DNA of 64,000 nt from JAUWKC01 sp035529895 (lineage in GTDB: Bacteria > Planctomycetota > Phycisphaerae > Sedimentisphaerales > Anaerobacaceae): contig DATKVV010000046.1 in the NCBI GenBank assembly GCA_035529895.1, positions 23,888-87,887 on the forward strand, in the 5' to 3' direction. Below the pieces are notes generated by a model. The model worked only from the letters and a program-made list of their open reading frames with translations, ran no database searches and had not been told where the DNA came from. Position numbers and translations under genes: made by a program. The number at the start of each line of letters is the position of its first letter. Within the stretch, counting starts at the first letter, position 1. Shown here one piece after another: positions 62,080-64,000 of this stretch.

Positions 62080-62670
62080 ATGCTCACTTTTTTTGATACT
62101 TATGATTTGACGATTGAAGCCAATGGCATAAGGCGTCTTGATTCTTACAACAGTTTTATCACCCTGTTGGAGTGCAGCACGACGAGCGGGGTTAAGGTTG
62201 CGATCGGCGGCGGCGGGCCGAAGGGCGTACTCAAAAAAGGGCTGTCCGTCCAGTTGCCACAGGGCAAGACTTTTGATTATATCATTTTTGAAAACACAAC
62301 AGCCGCCCAAATAACGATCACGGTGGCCTTGAGCACGGGGATCGTTTACGATAATCGGCTTGTTTTGGCGGGGGTCGTACCTACTGACAATACAGCCAAC
62401 AAAATCGAAACGCCAGCCAAGATCGCATTGAACGCCGGAAACAGTTACACAGCTACGATCGCCGCGGATTCCGACAGGAAAGAATTGATCATCCAAAACA
62501 CAGGAGCAAATGATTTTTGGTACGGGGACACGAACGTTGATCCGGCGAACAAAAGAGGGATTAAAGTACAGCCGAATGATTCGCACGTTTTGACGCTAAC
62601 GGCGGCGGTGACACTAAAATCGAACAGCGTTGATTGTGATATTTCCGTTGCATATCTGAGCAAGGTATAA
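62080..62670 (+). CDS. Beta-rich putative vertex or spike protein
   Basis: 196 residues, two beta-sandwich-like halves: about 1-95 (including a Gly-rich turn and FDYIIFENTTAAQITITVAL) and about 110-196 (with KELIIQNTGANDFWYGD and a strand pair ending CDISVAYLSKV). No membrane segment. A two-domain beta protein after the capsid and membrane genes is typical of penton, spike or receptor-binding proteins; assignment is inference. The stop overlaps the next ATG (TAATG). Confidence 0.6.
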   Translation: MLTFFDTYDLTIEANGIRRLDSYNSFITLLECSTTSGVKVAIGGGGPKGVLKKGLSVQLPQGKTFDYIIFENTTAAQITITVALSTGIVYDNRLVLAGVVPTDNTANKIETPAKIALNAGNSYTATIAADSDRKELIIQNTGANDFWYGDTNVDPANKRGIKVQPNDSHVLTLTAAVTLKSNSVDCDISVAYLSKV

Positions 62671-62981
62671 TGAGCCAAGTATCAGCCCACAAGCCGGTTT
62701 TAGGTGACTGGCAAACCGTTACGGTAACGAATCCAGGGGCCAACGGTTACACGAGCGTTCAGCAGGCGGCAAACGACGGCTTTGTCGCGGCATATTCAGC
62801 GGAGTCACCGGGGACGGAATTACAGATTTTAACGGACGCCAGTAATCCCCCAACAACAAAGCGTGCGACCTCTTTCGGTTCTGGTACCGGAAGCATTAAC
62901 TTTGGGGCGTGCGAAGTTAAAAAAAGCCATTTCTGGAAAGCCGACAAGGTTTTAGTTGTTTTTTGGATTCCGAGGAGTTAA
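62670..62981 (+). CDS. Putative receptor-binding/fibre-type beta protein, copy 1
   Basis: 103 residues, beta-rich: LGDWQTVTVTNPG, a DGFVAAYS strand, the motif DASNPPTTKR and a closing KVLVVFWIPRS. It is a paralogue of the following gene, and resembles small phage adhesin domains with a single beta-sandwich. AAGGT lies before the ATG, which overlaps the stop of the preceding gene. Confidence 0.6.
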   Translation: MSQVSAHKPVLGDWQTVTVTNPGANGYTSVQQAANDGFVAAYSAESPGTELQILTDASNPPTTKRATSFGSGTGSINFGACEVKKSHFWKADKVLVVFWIPRS

Positions 62982-63301
62982 TGAGTGGGATTCACAGAGA
63001 TACACGTAAGCGGCTTGGAGAGTGGCAGTCAAAGAACGCAGCGACGGCATATCTGGCCGAAAGTGACGGACAGGTTCACGCGAGCGTTGCGGACGACGGG
63101 GGCACGTTGGCAGTCCTCGAAGGCTGCACCGATGGGAGCAATCCGCCAACAACGATGCGGATTGTATCCGTCCTCGGACCAGCGGGAATGCCGTCTATTA
63201 CTTTTGAGGTTCGCAAGGGCGATTATTGGCAAGTGAACAAATTGTATACAAGTTATGTGGCAACGGTTTGGTGGATACCGGATGAGGTGATAAGTGTATG
63301 A
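62981..63301 (+). CDS. Putative receptor-binding/fibre-type beta protein, copy 2
   Basis: 106 residues. It shares with the preceding gene LGEWQ, GQVHASV, DGSNPPTTMR and a closing YVATVWWIP, so the two are tandem duplicates that have diverged to about a third identity by eye. GAGGAG lies upstream and the ATG overlaps the preceding stop by one base. Its end overlaps the next ATG by ATGA. Confidence 0.6.
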   Translation: MSGIHRDTRKRLGEWQSKNAATAYLAESDGQVHASVADDGGTLAVLEGCTDGSNPPTTMRIVSVLGPAGMPSITFEVRKGDYWQVNKLYTSYVATVWWIPDEVISV

Positions 63302-63585
63302 ATAATTTGGAAGTGACAACAGGCTTTGGCTTTTTTACCGATTCACAAGGCCACATCATAGCTAAGGCGGAGCTACCGAAAGGGACACACGCGCTAAGGG
63401 ACGGGTATACATACAGCGAGGTTGCAGACAAGGCGGCTTTGGATCAAGTCCAAGTCTGGATCGACCCAGAGCAAATCAAAACCGCACAAGATGAGACGCT
63501 AATTCAAAACGAAATCAGGCGGGCGGCGATTCAGGCGTTAAAGTCGGCAGGCAAATTGCCAGCCGAGTTTCCGGAGCCAGTATGA
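63298..63585 (+). CDS. Virus-like operon protein, small and acidic, unknown
   Basis: 95 residues. Beta strands at the start (TTGFGFFTDSQGHIIAKAE) and helices at the end (QNEIRRAAIQALKSAGKLP). It resembles the short proteins that accompany phage fibres, but no family is assigned. Overlaps both neighbours by ATGA. Confidence 0.6.
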   Translation: MNNLEVTTGFGFFTDSQGHIIAKAELPKGTHALRDGYTYSEVADKAALDQVQVWIDPEQIKTAQDETLIQNEIRRAAIQALKSAGKLPAEFPEPV

Positions 63586-64000
63586 AAACCGAGATCGGCC
63601 AAGATGATGCGTTGCAAGTCGGGGACGTGATCGAAATGCACTACCGAGTGATCGGCGGCGTCGATTCTCCGTATGTTCGGGCCGTACAGCTTGCGTTGAT
63701 CGAGAACCGGCTGAAGGATTGTCCGGAATATCAAGTGCTATCGATCGAAAATCTGCAAGCCGAGGTAATCTTTACGATCCGGATAGCAGAGCCGCCAGCA
63801 CCGGAGCTGCCGACACAGCAAGCTGGTCTTGCCACCGGCATAATTATTGCAGCCATAGTAATCGGCGGGGGTCTGTTTGCGTGGCTAAGCCTTGACACCA
63901 TATACAAGATCACGGCTTCACCAGCCGGACAGGTTGCAATGTTCGGAGTAGGGGGGCTTGGCATAGCGGCGGCGGCGGTTGTGCTGCTTATGGTTTTGGC
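63582..64000 (+). CDS. Virus-like operon membrane protein, cut by window edge
   Basis: The ATG at 63582 overlaps the preceding stop (ATGA); the frame is open to the window end (139 codons). The N-terminal about 75 residues are soluble and mixed alpha/beta; two membrane helices follow (GLATGIIIAAIVIGGGLF and VAMFGVGGLGIAAAAVVLLM). Probably another virion membrane protein; function unknown. Confidence 0.6.
   Translation, partial: MKTEIGQDDALQVGDVIEMHYRVIGGVDSPYVRAVQLALIENRLKDCPEYQVLSIENLQAEVIFTIRIAEPPAPELPTQQAGLATGIIIAAIVIGGGLFAWLSLDTIYKITASPAGQVAMFGVGGLGIAAAAVVLLMVL

Noticed and set aside
1..64000. CRISPR array, rRNA, tRNA or insertion sequence
   Set aside because: Reading both strands gave no regularly spaced repeats, no cloverleaf-like tRNA ends and no transposase motifs.

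Overview
The window looks like chromosomal DNA of a planctomycete, most likely class Phycisphaerae. This rests on secreted proteins ending in dockerin-like Ca-binding repeats, a giant LamG/fibronectin-like secreted protein, paired ECF sigma / LolA-like anti-sigma genes whose membrane anchors share an almost identical start, formylglycine-generating-enzyme-like plus BNR-repeat proteins, and a MEDS/PAS/GAF histidine kinase. The taxonomic call is inference from gene style. I recognised no rRNA, tRNA, insertion sequence or CRISPR array.

Layout. 0-6 kb: a TolC-type efflux gene with a partial secreted gene downstream, two secreted dockerin-like proteins (one a trypsin-like protease) and asparagine synthetase AsnA. 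7-17.3 kb: a surface-polysaccharide/glycosylation locus. UDP-glucose dehydrogenase, a UDP-glucuronate-epimerase-like protein and a NusG paralogue read left from a divergent promoter pair. An ATP-grasp protein and a WecA/TagO-like phosphosugar transferase read right. A protein-O-mannosyltransferase-like membrane protein, a STELLO-like protein, a DPM1-like GT2 and mannose-6-phosphate isomerase follow on the minus strand. 17.3-21.4 kb: a Fur-family regulator coupled to a His-rich membrane protein under a perfect palindrome, then RibF and LarC. 21.4-27 kb: a 1566-residue secreted LamG protein behind a strong promoter and a long leader. 27-39 kb: a PBP4-type carboxypeptidase, an 1850-residue sensor kinase with its LuxR-type regulator, two DUF21/CBS proteins and a small kinase. 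39-48.5 kb: an FAD oxidoreductase, two FGE-like/BNR paralogues, an FkbM methyltransferase, a DJ-1 protein, a receiver-only regulator and a Tiki/ChaN-like protein. 48.6-54.2 kb: three tandem ECF sigma / LolA-like anti-sigma modules, one with a broken sigma gene. 54.6-56.2 kb: a TPR protein.

The most interesting part is 56.9-64 kb, which runs off the right edge. It is a tightly packed one-strand operon with different base composition: GATC is very common, while the adjacent host gene has almost none. It encodes a compact P-loop ATPase of the FtsK/HerA packaging type, a 286-residue protein that resembles the double-jelly-roll major capsid protein of PM2-like tailless viruses, at least five small single-membrane-segment proteins, beta-rich candidate vertex/spike proteins including a tandem duplicated pair, a zinc ribbon and an HNH endonuclease. 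I read this as a tailless, membrane-containing dsDNA virus (provirus or episome) of a planctomycete. No integrase, replication gene, lysis gene or attachment site is visible here, so integration and activity are not shown.
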